Notes: a model not told the origin generated them from the sequence alone. A DNA stretch of 6,165 bases from Alphaproteobacteria bacterium (GCA_023140905.1 JAGLKS010000214.1:1-6165), one strand, 5' to 3'. Numbered from the stretch's first letter, positions 1 to 6,165 are shown. Translations and numbers: made by a program.

Positions 1-870
1 TCAGGTCTTGGCGGTTTCGGTCTTCTCCATCAGCGCCTTTCGCGAAAGGCGCATCTTGCCCCGGTCGTCGATCTCGAGAAGCTTGACGCGCACCGTTTCA
101 CCCTTCTTCACCACGTCTTCCGTCTTCTCAGTGCGCTTGTGCTGCAGTTCCGAGATGTGCAGGAGCCCCTCCTTGCCGGGCAGGATCTCCACGAACGCGC
201 CAAAGGCCGTGGTCGACTTGACGGTCCCTTCGTAGACCTGACCGACCTCCGGGTCCTTGACTATCCCTTCGATGATCTGACGCGCGCGCTCGCCCGCGTC
301 ACCGTCAACCGACGAGACCGTGACGAGTCCCGAATCATCGACGTTCACCTCGGCGCCGGTCTCGTCCTGGATTCCGCGGATGATCTTCCCCTTCGGCCCG
401 ATGATGTCGCCGATCTTCTCGGGGTCGATCTGGATCGTGATGATGCGCGGCGCGTACTTGGACAGCTCGCTGCGCTCGCTTTCGAGGGTCTGCGCCATGA
501 CATCCAGGATGTGCAGCCTGGCGTCGCGCGCCCTGCCCAGGGCGTCCCGCAGGATCTCGTGAGAGAGGCCACCGATCTTGATGTCCATCTGGATCGCGGT
601 GACACCCTCACGCGTCCCGGCAATCTTGAAGTCCATGTCGCCGAGGTGGTCCTCGGCGCCCAGGATGTCGGTCAGCACGGCGACCTGCTCGCCCTCCTTG
701 ATCAGCCCCATCGCCACGCCGGCGCAGGGCGCCTTGAGCGGCACGCCCGCATCCATCATCGCCAGGGAGCCGCCGCACACCGTCGCCATCGAGGAGGAGC
801 CATTCGACTCCAGCACCTCCGAGACGATGCGGATCGTGTACGGGAAATCGCCTTGCTCGGGGAGCGAAGG
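1..870 (-). other. GC-rich foreign-looking segment of pnp (C-terminal half)
   Basis: Hand counts give about 58% G+C at 1-120, about 68% at 661-720 and about 77% at 721-780, against 33-50% for sampled lines of the same gene beyond 1140. Codons in this part end mostly in G or C; codons just upstream in the reading direction (residues about 404-414) still include GGT, GCA, GCT, CGT, ATA and CCT. The compositional break therefore lies between about 845 and 960, with a best guess near 870 (residues about 412-415). The segment carries most of the catalytic RNase PH domain, the KH domain and the S1 domain. It extends to the window edge, so its outer limit is unknown. Confidence 0.8.
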
Positions 871-2109
871 CTTTATGGCACGCTCAGCGAGTGCACCATG
901 ACCGATTTCGCGGCGTCCGGCACCGAACATGCGTCCGGTTTCACCAACAGAATACGGGGGGAAATTATAGTGCAGCATAAAGGTTTCCTTGAATTCCCCA
1001 TGCAGACTGTCAATCATCTGCTCGTCATCACCGGTGCCAAGCGTTGTAACAACAAGAGCTTGTGTTTCACCGCGTGTGAAAAGAGCAGACCCATGTGTAC
1101 GTGGAAGAGCACCAACTTCGGCTACGATTGGGCGTACTGTTTTAGTATCGCGTTGGTCAATGCGCTTGCCGGTTTTGAGAATAGAGCTACGTACGATGTC
1201 TGCTTCCAGTGATTTGAATTTAGAAGTAATGACAGATTCCGTAATACCGTTTTCTTTATCCAGAAAGGCTTCAATAGCAGCGTTACGAATAGTACTAAGA
1301 GCATCTTGACGTTCCCGTTTATCCGTAATTGCATAAGCTTTTTCAACATCAGCAACATATTTGCCTTTAAGATCTTCAGCCATTTTTACAATGTTTTCTG
1401 GAGTTTCAACAATGTCCCACATGTCTTTGGCACACATTTCAGCCAAATCAATGACGCCATTGATTACGCTTTGATATGCTTCATGACCTGCAGATACGGC
1501 GCCGAGCATTACTTCTTCAGAAAGTTCAGAGGCTTCGGATTCGACCATAAGCACACCCTGAGATGTTCCTGCTACGATCAAGTTCAGATCCATGTCATTT
1601 ACATCTGACATATCTGGATTGACGATGTATTCACCGTTTTTATAGCCTACTCGTGCTCCGGCAATTGGACCCATGAAAGGGATACCGGAAATCGTAAGAG
1701 CAGCAGCACATCCTGCCATAGCAACCATATCCGGGTCATTCTCAAGGTCATGAGACAGAACAGTTGCAACGACTTGTACTTCATTAAGAAAGCCTTTGGG
1801 GAAGAGCGGACGGATAGGACGATCAATCAAGCGACTTGTAAGTGTTTCTTTTTCGCTTGGACGCGCTTCACGTTTAAAAAAGCCGCCGGGAATTTTTCCT
1901 GCAGCATATGTTTTTTCTTGATAGTGAACAGAAAGAGGGAAAAAGTCTTGCCCTTCTCTAACTGTTTTTGAGCCGGTCACACAGCATAATACTGAGGTTT
2001 CGCCCATTGTTGCCAGTACAGCACCATCAGCTTGGCGGGCAATTTTTCCTGTTTCGAGGGTTAGCGTTTTTCCAGCAAAATTGATTTCTTTTTTGTATAA
2101 TTTAAACAT
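1..2109 (-). CDS. pnp: Polyribonucleotide nucleotidyltransferase (PNPase), mosaic gene
   Basis: PNPase degrades RNA 3' to 5' with phosphate and works as a cytoplasmic trimer, often with RNase E. The 702-residue frame is complete and of normal length. Domains in order: first RNase PH-like domain about 10-140 (with [12 protein letters not shown]), helical linker about 145-235, catalytic RNase PH-like domain about 320-540, KH domain about 553-615 with the GxxG loop at G571-G574 (GPKG), and S1 domain from about 622 to 690. Catalytic residues are present: the [11 protein letters not shown] phosphate-binding segment and D487, D493 and K495 in DHLGDMDFK. The ATG at 2107-2109 is the first start after an in-frame TAG; AAGGA (2122-2126) lies 12 nt upstream, a rather long spacing. 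The DNA for residues after about 400-415 is much richer in G+C than the rest of the gene, and its protein looks non-alphaproteobacterial, so the gene is chimeric (see findings). The stop is the first codon of the window. Identity is certain; integrity as a natural gene is doubtful. Confidence 0.95.
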   Translation of the reverse strand: MFKLYKKEINFAGKTLTLETGKIARQADGAVLATMGETSVLCCVTGSKTVREGQDFFPLSVHYQEKTYAAGKIPGGFFKREARPSEKETLTSRLIDRPIRPLFPKGFLNEVQVVATVLSHDLENDPDMVAMAGCAAALTISGIPFMGPIAGARVGYKNGEYIVNPDMSDVNDMDLNLIVAGTSQGVLMVESEASELSEEVMLGAVSAGHEAYQSVINGVIDLAEMCAKDMWDIVETPENIVKMAEDLKGKYVADVEKAYAITDKRERQDALSTIRNAAIEAFLDKENGITESVITSKFKSLEADIVRSSILKTGKRIDQRDTKTVRPIVAEVGALPRTHGSALFTRGETQALVVTTLGTGDDEQMIDSLHGEFKETFMLHYNFPPYSVGETGRMFGAGRREIGHGALAERAIKPSLPEQGDFPYTIRIVSEVLESNGSSSMATVCGGSLAMMDAGVPLKAPCAGVAMGLIKEGEQVAVLTDILGAEDHLGDMDFKIAGTREGVTAIQMDIKIGGLSHEILRDALGRARDARLHILDVMAQTLESERSELSKYAPRIITIQIDPEKIGDIIGPKGKIIRGIQDETGAEVNVDDSGLVTVSSVDGDAGERARQIIEGIVKDPEVGQVYEGTVKSTTAFGAFVEILPGKEGLLHISELQHKRTEKTEDVVKKGETVRVKLLEIDDRGKMRLSRKALMEKTETAKT

Positions 2110-2121
2110 ATTATTCTATAT

Positions 2122-2126
2122 TCCTT
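2122..2126 (-). promoter_or_regulatory. Possible ribosome binding site of pnp
   Basis: The minus strand reads AAGGA here, a good match to the Shine-Dalgarno core, but it sits 12 nt before the ATG at 2109, longer than the usual 5-9 nt. No better candidate lies closer to the start. Confidence 0.45.
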
Positions 2127-2184
2127 ATTTCTAATATATCGTGTATAGCCACGTTCTGCGCATCATTAACTTACAGTCACGCAA

Positions 2185-2215
2185 AATATAGCTGAGCAAT
2201 ATCCGTATTTTTCAA
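2185..2215 (-). promoter_or_regulatory. Weak candidate promoter for pnp
   Basis: On the minus strand TTGAAA (2210-2215) and TATATT (2185-2190) resemble -35 and -10 boxes, but the spacer is 19 nt, longer than optimal. A start near 2178 would give a leader of about 70 nt. TATACA at 2142-2147 is an alternative -10 with no good -35. pnp needs its own promoter here because gpmI on the other strand separates it from rpsO. This is inference from short motifs. Confidence 0.25.
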
Positions 2216-2225
2216 AGAGAAAAAT

Positions 2226-2300
2226 CTTAGGGTGGACGGTTAAAAGCAGTTAGAAAATAAATCTGTGAATTTTTAGCTGCGTTTAATAGTCAACCTTAAG
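2226..2300. repeat. Long imperfect palindrome (31-bp stem, 13-nt loop)
   Basis: The arms 2226-2256 and 2270-2300 pair along their whole length without bulges. In plus-strand RNA there are 24 Watson-Crick pairs, 4 G-U wobbles and 3 purine-purine (G/A) mismatches, around a 13-nt loop at 2257-2269. In minus-strand RNA the wobbles become A/C mismatches, so the fold is clearly better on the plus strand. It sits midway in the divergent pnp-gpmI gap, outside the candidate core promoters of both genes. It has no U-tract, so it is not a typical intrinsic terminator. It could be a small structured RNA, part of a long leader, or a dispersed palindromic element. Confidence 0.6.
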
Positions 2301-2411
2301 CATCTCCTTAATAAAATACGGCTTTACAATCTTCCCATAGACATGGCACTATCCGTGTCAAAAGTCAAAGATTTCTTTTATATTTGCAGCAGACTTTAGC
2401 GTGCAAATTCT

Positions 2412-2417
2412 TATAAT
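2412..2417 (+). promoter_or_regulatory. Candidate -10 box of the gpmI promoter
   Basis: A perfect TATAAT lies 22 nt before the gpmI start codon, which would give a very short 5' leader that still includes the GAGG site. No good -35 box is found at 16-18 nt; TTGCAG at 2384-2389 is 22 nt away, too far. In AT-rich DNA this match may occur by chance. Confidence 0.35.
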
Positions 2418-2431
2418 AATCAATTTGTTGT

Positions 2432-2435
2432 GAGG
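2432..2435 (+). promoter_or_regulatory. Ribosome binding site of gpmI
   Basis: GAGG lies 4 nt before the ATG at 2440, slightly close but usable. An in-frame TGA at 2431-2433 overlaps it and excludes any start further upstream. Confidence 0.55.
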
Positions 2436-2439
2436 CCAT

Positions 2440-3984
2440 ATGTCCGAATTTACACCAAAGAGAAAACCTGTCGTTTTGTGTATCCTAGATGGATGGGGAA
2501 TAGGTGACGGCAGTCAGTATGACGCGATTAAGTCTGCTAAGACACCGTGTTTTGACTCAATGATGGAGAATTACCCAAATACAACGCTTACAGCATGTGG
2601 ATTGGCTGTTGGTTTGCCGGAAGGGCAAATGGGTAATTCCGAAGTTGGACATATGAATATTGGAGCAGGCCGCGTAGTAATGCAGTTCTTACCACAGATA
2701 AGCAAAGCTTTTGCTGATGATAAAGTTAAAGATTACAATGCTGTCAAAGCACTAATTTCCCAATTAAAAGAAAGCGGTAAGGTGTGTCACATTATGGGGC
2801 TACTATCAGATGGCGGCATACATACGCATATAGAGCATATTTCTGCTCTTGCAAAGATAATGGGGGATGCCGGTGTAAAGACGTGTATCCATGCTTTTAC
2901 GGATGGACGGGATTGTAATCCTGAGACAGGAAAAGGTTTTATAGCGCAAACAATGCTTGATATCAGTGCATATGAGAATATTTCACTGTCAACAATATGC
3001 GGGCGCTATTATGCTATGGACAGGGATAACCGATGGGACCGGGTTAAGCCTGCTTATGATGCTATTGTTTTAGGGAAAGCTGAAACATCTAATGATCCTC
3101 TTACTGTTATTCAGAAAAGCTATAATTCCGCGGTAACGGATGAATTTATAGAGCCGGTTGTTCTGGGAGATTATGAAGGCATAAAGCCGGGTGATGCTAT
3201 TATTTTTGCAAATTTCCGTAATGACCGTGCGCGTGAATTATTACAGGCAATGCTTTTTGATGATTTTAACGCTTTTGAGCGCGAAAATGGAAAGCCGGAA
3301 ATATCCAAAGCTTTAGGTATGGTGGAATATTCTGATGAGCTTAATCCACTAATGGAGACATTGTTTCTACCGGTAGAGCATAAGAAACTTTTCGGAGAAA
3401 TTGTGAGTGCTCATGGCTTAAAACAAATGCGTATGGCAGAAACAGAAAAATATCCGCATGTTACGTTTTTCTTTAATTGTGGGCGTGAAGAGCCTTACGA
3501 AGGAGAAAACCGGATTTTAGTGAATTCTCCCAAAGTGGCTACGTATGATTTACAGCCGGAAATGTCTGCGCCGGAGCTTTCGGAAAAATTATTCGAAGTT
3601 ATACGTGCTGATAAACATGATGTGACAATTGTTAATTTCGCTAATACTGACATGCTCGGGCATACAGGAAATCTCGATGCTGCGAAGAAAGCTGCGGAGA
3701 CTGTGGATGGGATTCTATGCACATTGCAAAAACTCGTTTTAGAAAAAGGCGGTATATTGCTGATTACAGCCGATCATGGAAACGCCGATCAAATGCTTGA
3801 TCCGAATACAAATGGCCCACATACTGCACACTCAATGAATCCTGTCCCGTTTATTATCATAGGGGCAGAAGATGGGCTGTCTTTAAACAAAGGTAAACTT
3901 GCAGATATTGCACCTACAATGCTTCATTTTCTTGGTATTAAACAGCCCAAAGAGATGGATGGTATCTGCTTAATTATAGTATAG
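2440..3984 (+). CDS. gpmI: 2,3-bisphosphoglycerate-independent phosphoglycerate mutase
   Basis: This enzyme interconverts 3-phosphoglycerate and 2-phosphoglycerate in glycolysis and gluconeogenesis, using two Mn2+ ions and a phosphoserine intermediate, in the cytoplasm. The 514-residue length is normal for the family and the alkaline-phosphatase-like fold is complete. Visible motifs: D17 in ILDGWGIG (metal), the catalytic S67 in GNSEVGH, H128 in GGIHTH, DGRD at 155-158, GRYYAMDRD from 188, NFRNDRARE from 258, D404 and H408 in NTDMLGH, D445 and H446 in ADHGN, and H464 just before NPVPF. The start is fixed by an in-frame TGA directly upstream and by GAGG. The gene is transcribed away from pnp and towards rpsO, alone on its strand, so it is probably monocistronic. 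Its location between rpsO and pnp is unusual; its base composition resembles its alphaproteobacterial neighbours, so recent foreign origin is not indicated. Confidence 0.97.
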   Translation: MSEFTPKRKPVVLCILDGWGIGDGSQYDAIKSAKTPCFDSMMENYPNTTLTACGLAVGLPEGQMGNSEVGHMNIGAGRVVMQFLPQISKAFADDKVKDYNAVKALISQLKESGKVCHIMGLLSDGGIHTHIEHISALAKIMGDAGVKTCIHAFTDGRDCNPETGKGFIAQTMLDISAYENISLSTICGRYYAMDRDNRWDRVKPAYDAIVLGKAETSNDPLTVIQKSYNSAVTDEFIEPVVLGDYEGIKPGDAIIFANFRNDRARELLQAMLFDDFNAFERENGKPEISKALGMVEYSDELNPLMETLFLPVEHKKLFGEIVSAHGLKQMRMAETEKYPHVTFFFNCGREEPYEGENRILVNSPKVATYDLQPEMSAPELSEKLFEVIRADKHDVTIVNFANTDMLGHTGNLDAAKKAAETVDGILCTLQKLVLEKGGILLITADHGNADQMLDPNTNGPHTAHSMNPVPFIIIGAEDGLSLNKGKLADIAPTMLHFLGIKQPKEMDGICLIIV

Positions 3985-4002
3985 TAATTTGCTTTAAGAA
4001 TT

Positions 4003-4056
4003 GCACAACCGTCACCCTCCGAATTTGTGCAAGCAAATTCTAGGGGGATCCATATA
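4003..4056 (+). repeat. 54-nt palindromic tandem repeat, copy 1
   Basis: This unit is followed directly by a second copy of equal length differing at four positions, all C/T transitions. In it GAATTTG (4021-4027) pairs with CAAATTC (4034-4040), enclosing T-GCAA-G, that is a GNRA-type tetraloop closed by a U-G pair in plus-strand RNA. Outside this, 4014-4020 pairs with 4043-4049 with one G-U wobble and one C/A mismatch, leaving TA (4041-4042) as a bulge. It resembles the REP-like palindromes with CATCCTC...GAGGATCC ends found across alphaproteobacterial genomes; that likeness is from memory. Confidence 0.85.
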
Positions 4057-4110
4057 GCACAATCGTCATCCTCCGAATTTGTGTAAGCAAATTCTAGGGG
4101 GATCCATACA
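4057..4110 (+). repeat. 54-nt palindromic tandem repeat, copy 2
   Basis: This is the second unit, starting exactly where the first ends. Differences from copy 1 are at unit positions 7, 13, 28 and 53. The change at position 13 restores a T-A pair in the outer stem (4068-4074 with 4097-4103), and that at position 28 turns the loop from GCAA into GUAA, still a GNRA loop. The inner stem is GAATTTG (4075-4081) with CAAATTC (4088-4094). The fold in plus-strand RNA, continuing the gpmI transcript, uses G-U pairs that would be mismatches on the other strand. Confidence 0.85.
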
Positions 4111-4118
4111 GCCTATAG

Positions 4119-4156
4119 ATTGCCTTAGAAATTTTTGGAGTAAAAATTCAGGCAAT
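4119..4156. repeat. Inverted repeat downstream of rpsO
   Basis: ATTGCC (4119-4124) pairs with GGCAAT (4151-4156), and within it AATTTTT (4130-4136) pairs with AAAAATT (4142-4148) around a 5-nt loop. A second copy of the right arm, TAAGGCAA at 4183-4190, can pair with TTGCCTTA at 4120-4127 instead, so two mutually exclusive folds exist. It lies 42 nt beyond the rpsO stop and could mark the mRNA 3' end, although no T-run follows on either strand. Confidence 0.4.
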
Positions 4157-4198
4157 GACAGTGTAGAGGGTGTGCAGTTCTTAAGGCAAATTACCATA

Positions 4199-4468
4199 TT
4201 AACGGCGAAGACCAAGAGATTTGATAAGTTTTTTATAACGGTCTTCGTCTTTATTTTTCAGATAATCCAAAAGTTTACGACGTTTTGCAACCATTGCCAA
4301 AAGACCACGACGGCTGTGAAAGTCTTTTTTATGTGTTTTCATATGCTCTGAAAGTTCTAAAATTCGTGATGTTAGAATAGCAACTTGCACTTCTGGAGAT
4401 CCTGTGTCACCTTTTTGTGTTGCATATTCTTTTATAACGTCTGCTTTTTTTTCTACTGTAATCGACAT
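4199..4468 (-). CDS. rpsO: 30S ribosomal protein S15
   Basis: S15 is a primary binder of the 16S rRNA central domain and nucleates assembly of the 30S platform. The 89-residue protein has the standard length and the all-helical family signature: [11 protein letters not shown] at about 20-30, [16 protein letters not shown] at about 42-57 with the rRNA-contacting residues, and the C-terminal RRKLLDYLK and [12 protein letters not shown]. The ATG at 4466-4468 is preceded by AAGGA (4476-4480) with 7-nt spacing. The gene starts 12 nt after truB stops, and the Shine-Dalgarno directly follows that stop, so co-transcription and translational coupling are likely. In many bacteria S15 represses its own translation through the mRNA leader; with only 12 nt between the genes, any such element here would have to overlap truB. 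Its usual downstream partner pnp is not next to it here. Confidence 0.98.
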   Translation of the reverse strand: MSITVEKKADVIKEYATQKGDTGSPEVQVAILTSRILELSEHMKTHKKDFHSRRGLLAMVAKRRKLLDYLKNKDEDRYKKLIKSLGLRR

Positions 4469-4475
4469 CGTGTTT

Positions 4476-4480
4476 TCCTT
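4476..4480 (-). promoter_or_regulatory. Ribosome binding site of rpsO
   Basis: The minus strand reads AAGGA 7 nt before the rpsO ATG, immediately after the truB stop codon. It is the strongest Shine-Dalgarno match in the window, as expected for a highly expressed ribosomal protein. Confidence 0.75.
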
Positions 4481-5431
4481 TTAATTTGAAATATTATTAA
4501 AAACGCGGATTGGTTTTATTTGTACGCGGCATTGTTCTATTATAGCTACAAGTTCGCCCTGAAATAACACCACAGCCAGTTGAGTTTCTTTTGTTCCCAA
4601 GCCAAGAGCAGTAAGACGCTCAAAGTTAGGACGTGAGATAAACTCTAATGACTGTCCACTACGAATTTTTGCTGTTTCTTCCTCGTTTACGGCCAAAGCC
4701 GGGATATCGTCCAGCACGGTCTTCACAGGCAACAAAGCTTCGCTTCGGGCGGAAACGTAGTCCATCTTTTCCAAAATGTCCAGAAGAATCGCATTTTCTT
4801 GAGAAAAACAACCAACCTGTGTTCTACACAACTTACTGACATAACCATAGCAATTCAAGGATTCTCCCATATCACGGGCAAGAGATCGTACATATGTTCC
4901 TTTACCGCAAAGCATTTCAAAATCTGCTTCATTCTCGCGTGCCTCAATGAGTTCCAGTTTTTCAATATTGACAATGCGTGATTTTAGCTCTATTTCTTTG
5001 CCACTTCTGGCAAGATCATAAGCGCGTTTACCATCTATTTTTATCGCAGAAAAACTCGGAGGAATTTGCTCTACCTTTCCAGTAAAGCGCGGTAGCAGGG
5101 TAAGTATGTCTTCTTTCGATGGGCGATGTTCTGAAGAGGCAATAATTTCACCTTCCAAATCATCTGTAGAGCGTTGCTCTCCCCATGCCACAGTAAACTG
5201 ATAGGTCTTTAAATCGTCTTGAACAAAGGAAATTGTTTTGGTGGCCTCGCCTAAAGCTATGGGTAGAATACCGGTAGCAAGGGGGTCAAGTGTTCCTGCA
5301 TGACCGATTTTTTGTGCATTAAGAAGGCGGCGAATCTTTCCAATAGCTTGAGTAGACGTCATGCCATAAGGCTTGTCCAGATTAACCCAGCCGCTTATTG
5401 GATCGCCTTTTTTATTGCGTCGTTTTCCCAT
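4481..5431 (-). CDS. truB: tRNA pseudouridine(55) synthase
   Basis: TruB converts uridine 55 in the T-loop of tRNAs to pseudouridine and also helps tRNA folding. The 316-residue protein is full length. The catalytic domain starts at about residue 13 (GWVNLDKPYGMTS), with the catalytic aspartate D49 in GHAGTLDPLATG. Further family motifs follow: RSTDDLEGE, PPSFSAIKIDGKRAYDLARSG, and GKGTYVRSLARDMG. The C-terminal part (about 250-316) is the small PUA-like RNA-binding domain and is more divergent. The ATG at 5429-5431 gives the short basic N-terminal tail (MGKRRNKK) that many homologues have; there is no clear Shine-Dalgarno before it, so initiation may depend on coupling to rbfA, which ends 26 nt upstream. 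It lies between rbfA and rpsO, the classic position in proteobacteria. Confidence 0.97.
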   Translation of the reverse strand: MGKRRNKKGDPISGWVNLDKPYGMTSTQAIGKIRRLLNAQKIGHAGTLDPLATGILPIALGEATKTISFVQDDLKTYQFTVAWGEQRSTDDLEGEIIASSEHRPSKEDILTLLPRFTGKVEQIPPSFSAIKIDGKRAYDLARSGKEIELKSRIVNIEKLELIEARENEADFEMLCGKGTYVRSLARDMGESLNCYGYVSKLCRTQVGCFSQENAILLDILEKMDYVSARSEALLPVKTVLDDIPALAVNEEETAKIRSGQSLEFISRPNFERLTALGLGTKETQLAVVLFQGELVAIIEQCRVQIKPIRVFNNISN

Positions 5432-5457
5432 ATGAAAATTAAATCAGCTATTGTTTA

Positions 5458-5883
5458 TTAGTTCTGTTCATCTTCCGTATCATTGGAAATATTATCGGAG
5501 GTGGTATGCACATCACGGAGAAGCTCTTCGATATGTTGTGCTTCGTCAAAGGATGTATCTATGAGAAATTTAACTTTAGGGGTGAATTTTAGATTTGTTT
5601 TCTTTGCTATTTCCTTTTGAAAAATATGTGTGTACTCGTTTAATTCAGCCACTAAGTTCTGCAAGTCTTCATTGTTAAAAGATATCACATAGGCTCTAGC
5701 GTGCTTTAAATCAGGGCTTGGTAAAACTTCTGAGACAGAAATTGTATTAGCTTTGTTAAAAAGCAATTCACTGTCAAAATGTCCGCGTTGTAATGTTTCA
5801 GAGATAACATGGCGAATTTGCTCACCAACGCGACGCTGGCGCTGAGTTGGTTCTGCGTTTTTATGTGTGTGATGCTTTCCCAT
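5458..5883 (-). CDS. rbfA: Ribosome-binding factor A (30S maturation)
   Basis: RbfA binds the immature 30S subunit near the 5' end of 16S rRNA (helix 1 and decoding region) and is needed for late 30S maturation and cold adaptation. It is a single KH-like domain. Family features are visible: QRQRRVGEQIRHVISETL near the N terminus, ISVSEVLPSPDLKHARAYV at about 48-66, and LKFTPKVKFLIDTSFDEA at about 98-115 followed by IEELL. The last 19 residues form a polar, acidic tail. I choose the ATG at 5881-5883 (141 residues), 4 nt after the infB stop, with GAG of the infB end as a weak Shine-Dalgarno; the frame can also begin at a TTG at 5893-5895, overlapping infB by 8 nt and adding four residues. Coupling to infB is likely. 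Confidence 0.95.
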   Translation of the reverse strand: MGKHHTHKNAEPTQRQRRVGEQIRHVISETLQRGHFDSELLFNKANTISVSEVLPSPDLKHARAYVISFNNEDLQNLVAELNEYTHIFQKEIAKKTNLKFTPKVKFLIDTSFDEAQHIEELLRDVHTTSDNISNDTEDEQN

Positions 5884-5887
5884 AATT

Positions 5888-6165
5888 TTACTCAATAATG
5901 CGTTCTTCTTCGATCACTTCAAAGCATTCGATAACGTCACCCTCTTTAATGTCGTCATAGCTTTCAAATGCCATACCACATTCTTGGCCTTCTTTAACGT
6001 CTTTAACTTCTTCTTTAAAGCGTTTAAGAGTTTTAAGCATGCCTTCATGGATAACCACATCATCACGTAGCAAGCGCACTTTAGAGCCGCGCTTAACGCT
6101 TCCGCTTGAAATGTCACAACCAGCAATCTTACCAACTTTGGTAATGTTAAACACCTGCTTAACAA
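5888..6165 (-). CDS. infB: Translation initiation factor IF-2, C-terminal end (partial)
   Basis: Only the last 91 complete codons lie in the window; the gene continues past the right edge, and the GTG at 6152-6154 is an internal valine, not a start. The visible part is domain IV (C2), the beta-barrel that binds the formyl-methionine and acceptor end of initiator tRNA. Typical motifs are [52 protein letters not shown] and the near-terminal [17 protein letters not shown]. This ending closely fits alphaproteobacterial IF-2 as I remember it. It heads the minus-strand series infB-rbfA-truB-rpsO; the stop is 4 nt before the chosen rbfA start. The GTPase domains and the promoter are outside the window. 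Confidence 0.97.
   Translation of the reverse strand, partial: VKQVFNITKVGKIAGCDISSGSVKRGSKVRLLRDDVVIHEGMLKTLKRFKEEVKDVKEGQECGMAFESYDDIKEGDVIECFEVIEEERIIE

Larger units (their letters stand above)
2110..2439. other. Divergent intergenic region between pnp and gpmI
   Basis: These 330 bases are AT-rich and contain no convincing open reading frame. They hold the start signals of both genes and the long palindrome at 2226-2300. A smaller plus-strand hairpin is possible at 2340-2359 (GACATGG with CCGTGTC, one G-U pair, 6-nt loop). I see no tRNA or recognisable riboswitch. Confidence 0.7.
3985..4198. other. Convergent intergenic region between gpmI and rpsO
   Basis: These 214 bases hold no gene. 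They contain the two 54-nt tandem repeats and a further inverted repeat near rpsO, described separately. Neither strand shows a GC-rich stem followed directly by a T-run, so the end points of the gpmI and rpsO transcripts cannot be placed; the repeat hairpins may serve as 3' ends or stabilisers. Confidence 0.7.

Noticed and set aside
139..1212. A 357-codon open frame on the plus strand, antisense to pnp
   Set aside because: It is a by-product of the GC-rich codon pattern of the pnp C-terminal part: its translation is an arginine, aspartate and histidine-rich sequence without family features, it loses its character beyond the GC shift, and the opposite strand encodes a complete PNPase.
4014..4103. 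Repeat hairpins as Rho-independent terminators
   Set aside because: Neither hairpin is followed by a run of T on the plus or the minus strand, so the intrinsic terminator pattern is not met.
4003..4110. Tandem 54-nt repeats as a minimal CRISPR array
   Set aside because: The units abut with no unique spacer between them and are nearly identical over their whole length, so there is no repeat-spacer pattern; no cas gene is present.
4079..4351. A 90-codon plus-strand frame running from the repeat into rpsO
   Set aside because: It begins inside repeat copy 2 and is mostly the complement of rpsO; no ribosome binding site or recognisable protein.
5884..5895. TTG at 5893-5895 as the rbfA start
   Set aside because: It would add only four residues and overlap infB; an ATG 12 nt downstream, 4 nt after the infB stop, is a more common start and fits RbfA proteins. 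The TTG cannot be fully excluded.
5914..6165. Second open frame overlapping the infB end on the minus strand
   Set aside because: It is an out-of-frame shadow of infB; the other frame gives a clear IF-2 C-terminal domain with all expected motifs.

Overview
The window looks like a translation and RNA-metabolism locus from an AT-leaning alphaproteobacterium (about 35-50% G+C over most of its length, by hand counts on sampled lines). The evidence is the conserved order infB-rbfA-truB-rpsO on the minus strand, a pnp N-terminal half with alphaproteobacterial-style sequence, and a palindromic repeat resembling a family common in that class. No genus can be named from the sequence alone.

Layout from right to left: the C-terminal end of infB (cut by the window edge), then rbfA, truB and rpsO, all on the minus strand and separated by 4, 26 and 12 nt, so probably one transcript. 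A 214-nt gap follows. It holds two tandem copies of a 54-nt palindromic repeat that can fold into GNRA-capped hairpins, plus a second inverted repeat next to rpsO. Then comes gpmI on the plus strand, convergent with rpsO. A 330-nt divergent gap follows, holding a long 31-bp-stem imperfect palindrome and candidate promoters. Last is pnp on the minus strand, whose stop codon is the first three bases of the window.

The genes fit ordinary housekeeping. IF2, RbfA, TruB and S15 serve translation initiation, 30S maturation and tRNA pseudouridylation. PNPase degrades RNA phosphorolytically. GpmI is a glycolytic enzyme with no obvious functional link; its presence separates pnp from rpsO, which are usually neighbours.

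The most striking feature is that pnp is a mosaic. Its N-terminal part (positions about 960-2109) matches the rest of the window in base composition. Its C-terminal part (positions 1 to about 870) is about 58-77% G+C on the lines counted, uses GC-ending codons, and reads like a PNPase from a different bacterial group. The frame stays open across a very conserved stretch. This is either a chimeric assembly at a contig end or a real inter-phylum gene conversion; the sequence alone cannot decide, and I lean towards assembly chimera. I saw no CRISPR array, transposase, tRNA, rRNA or novel defence-type system.
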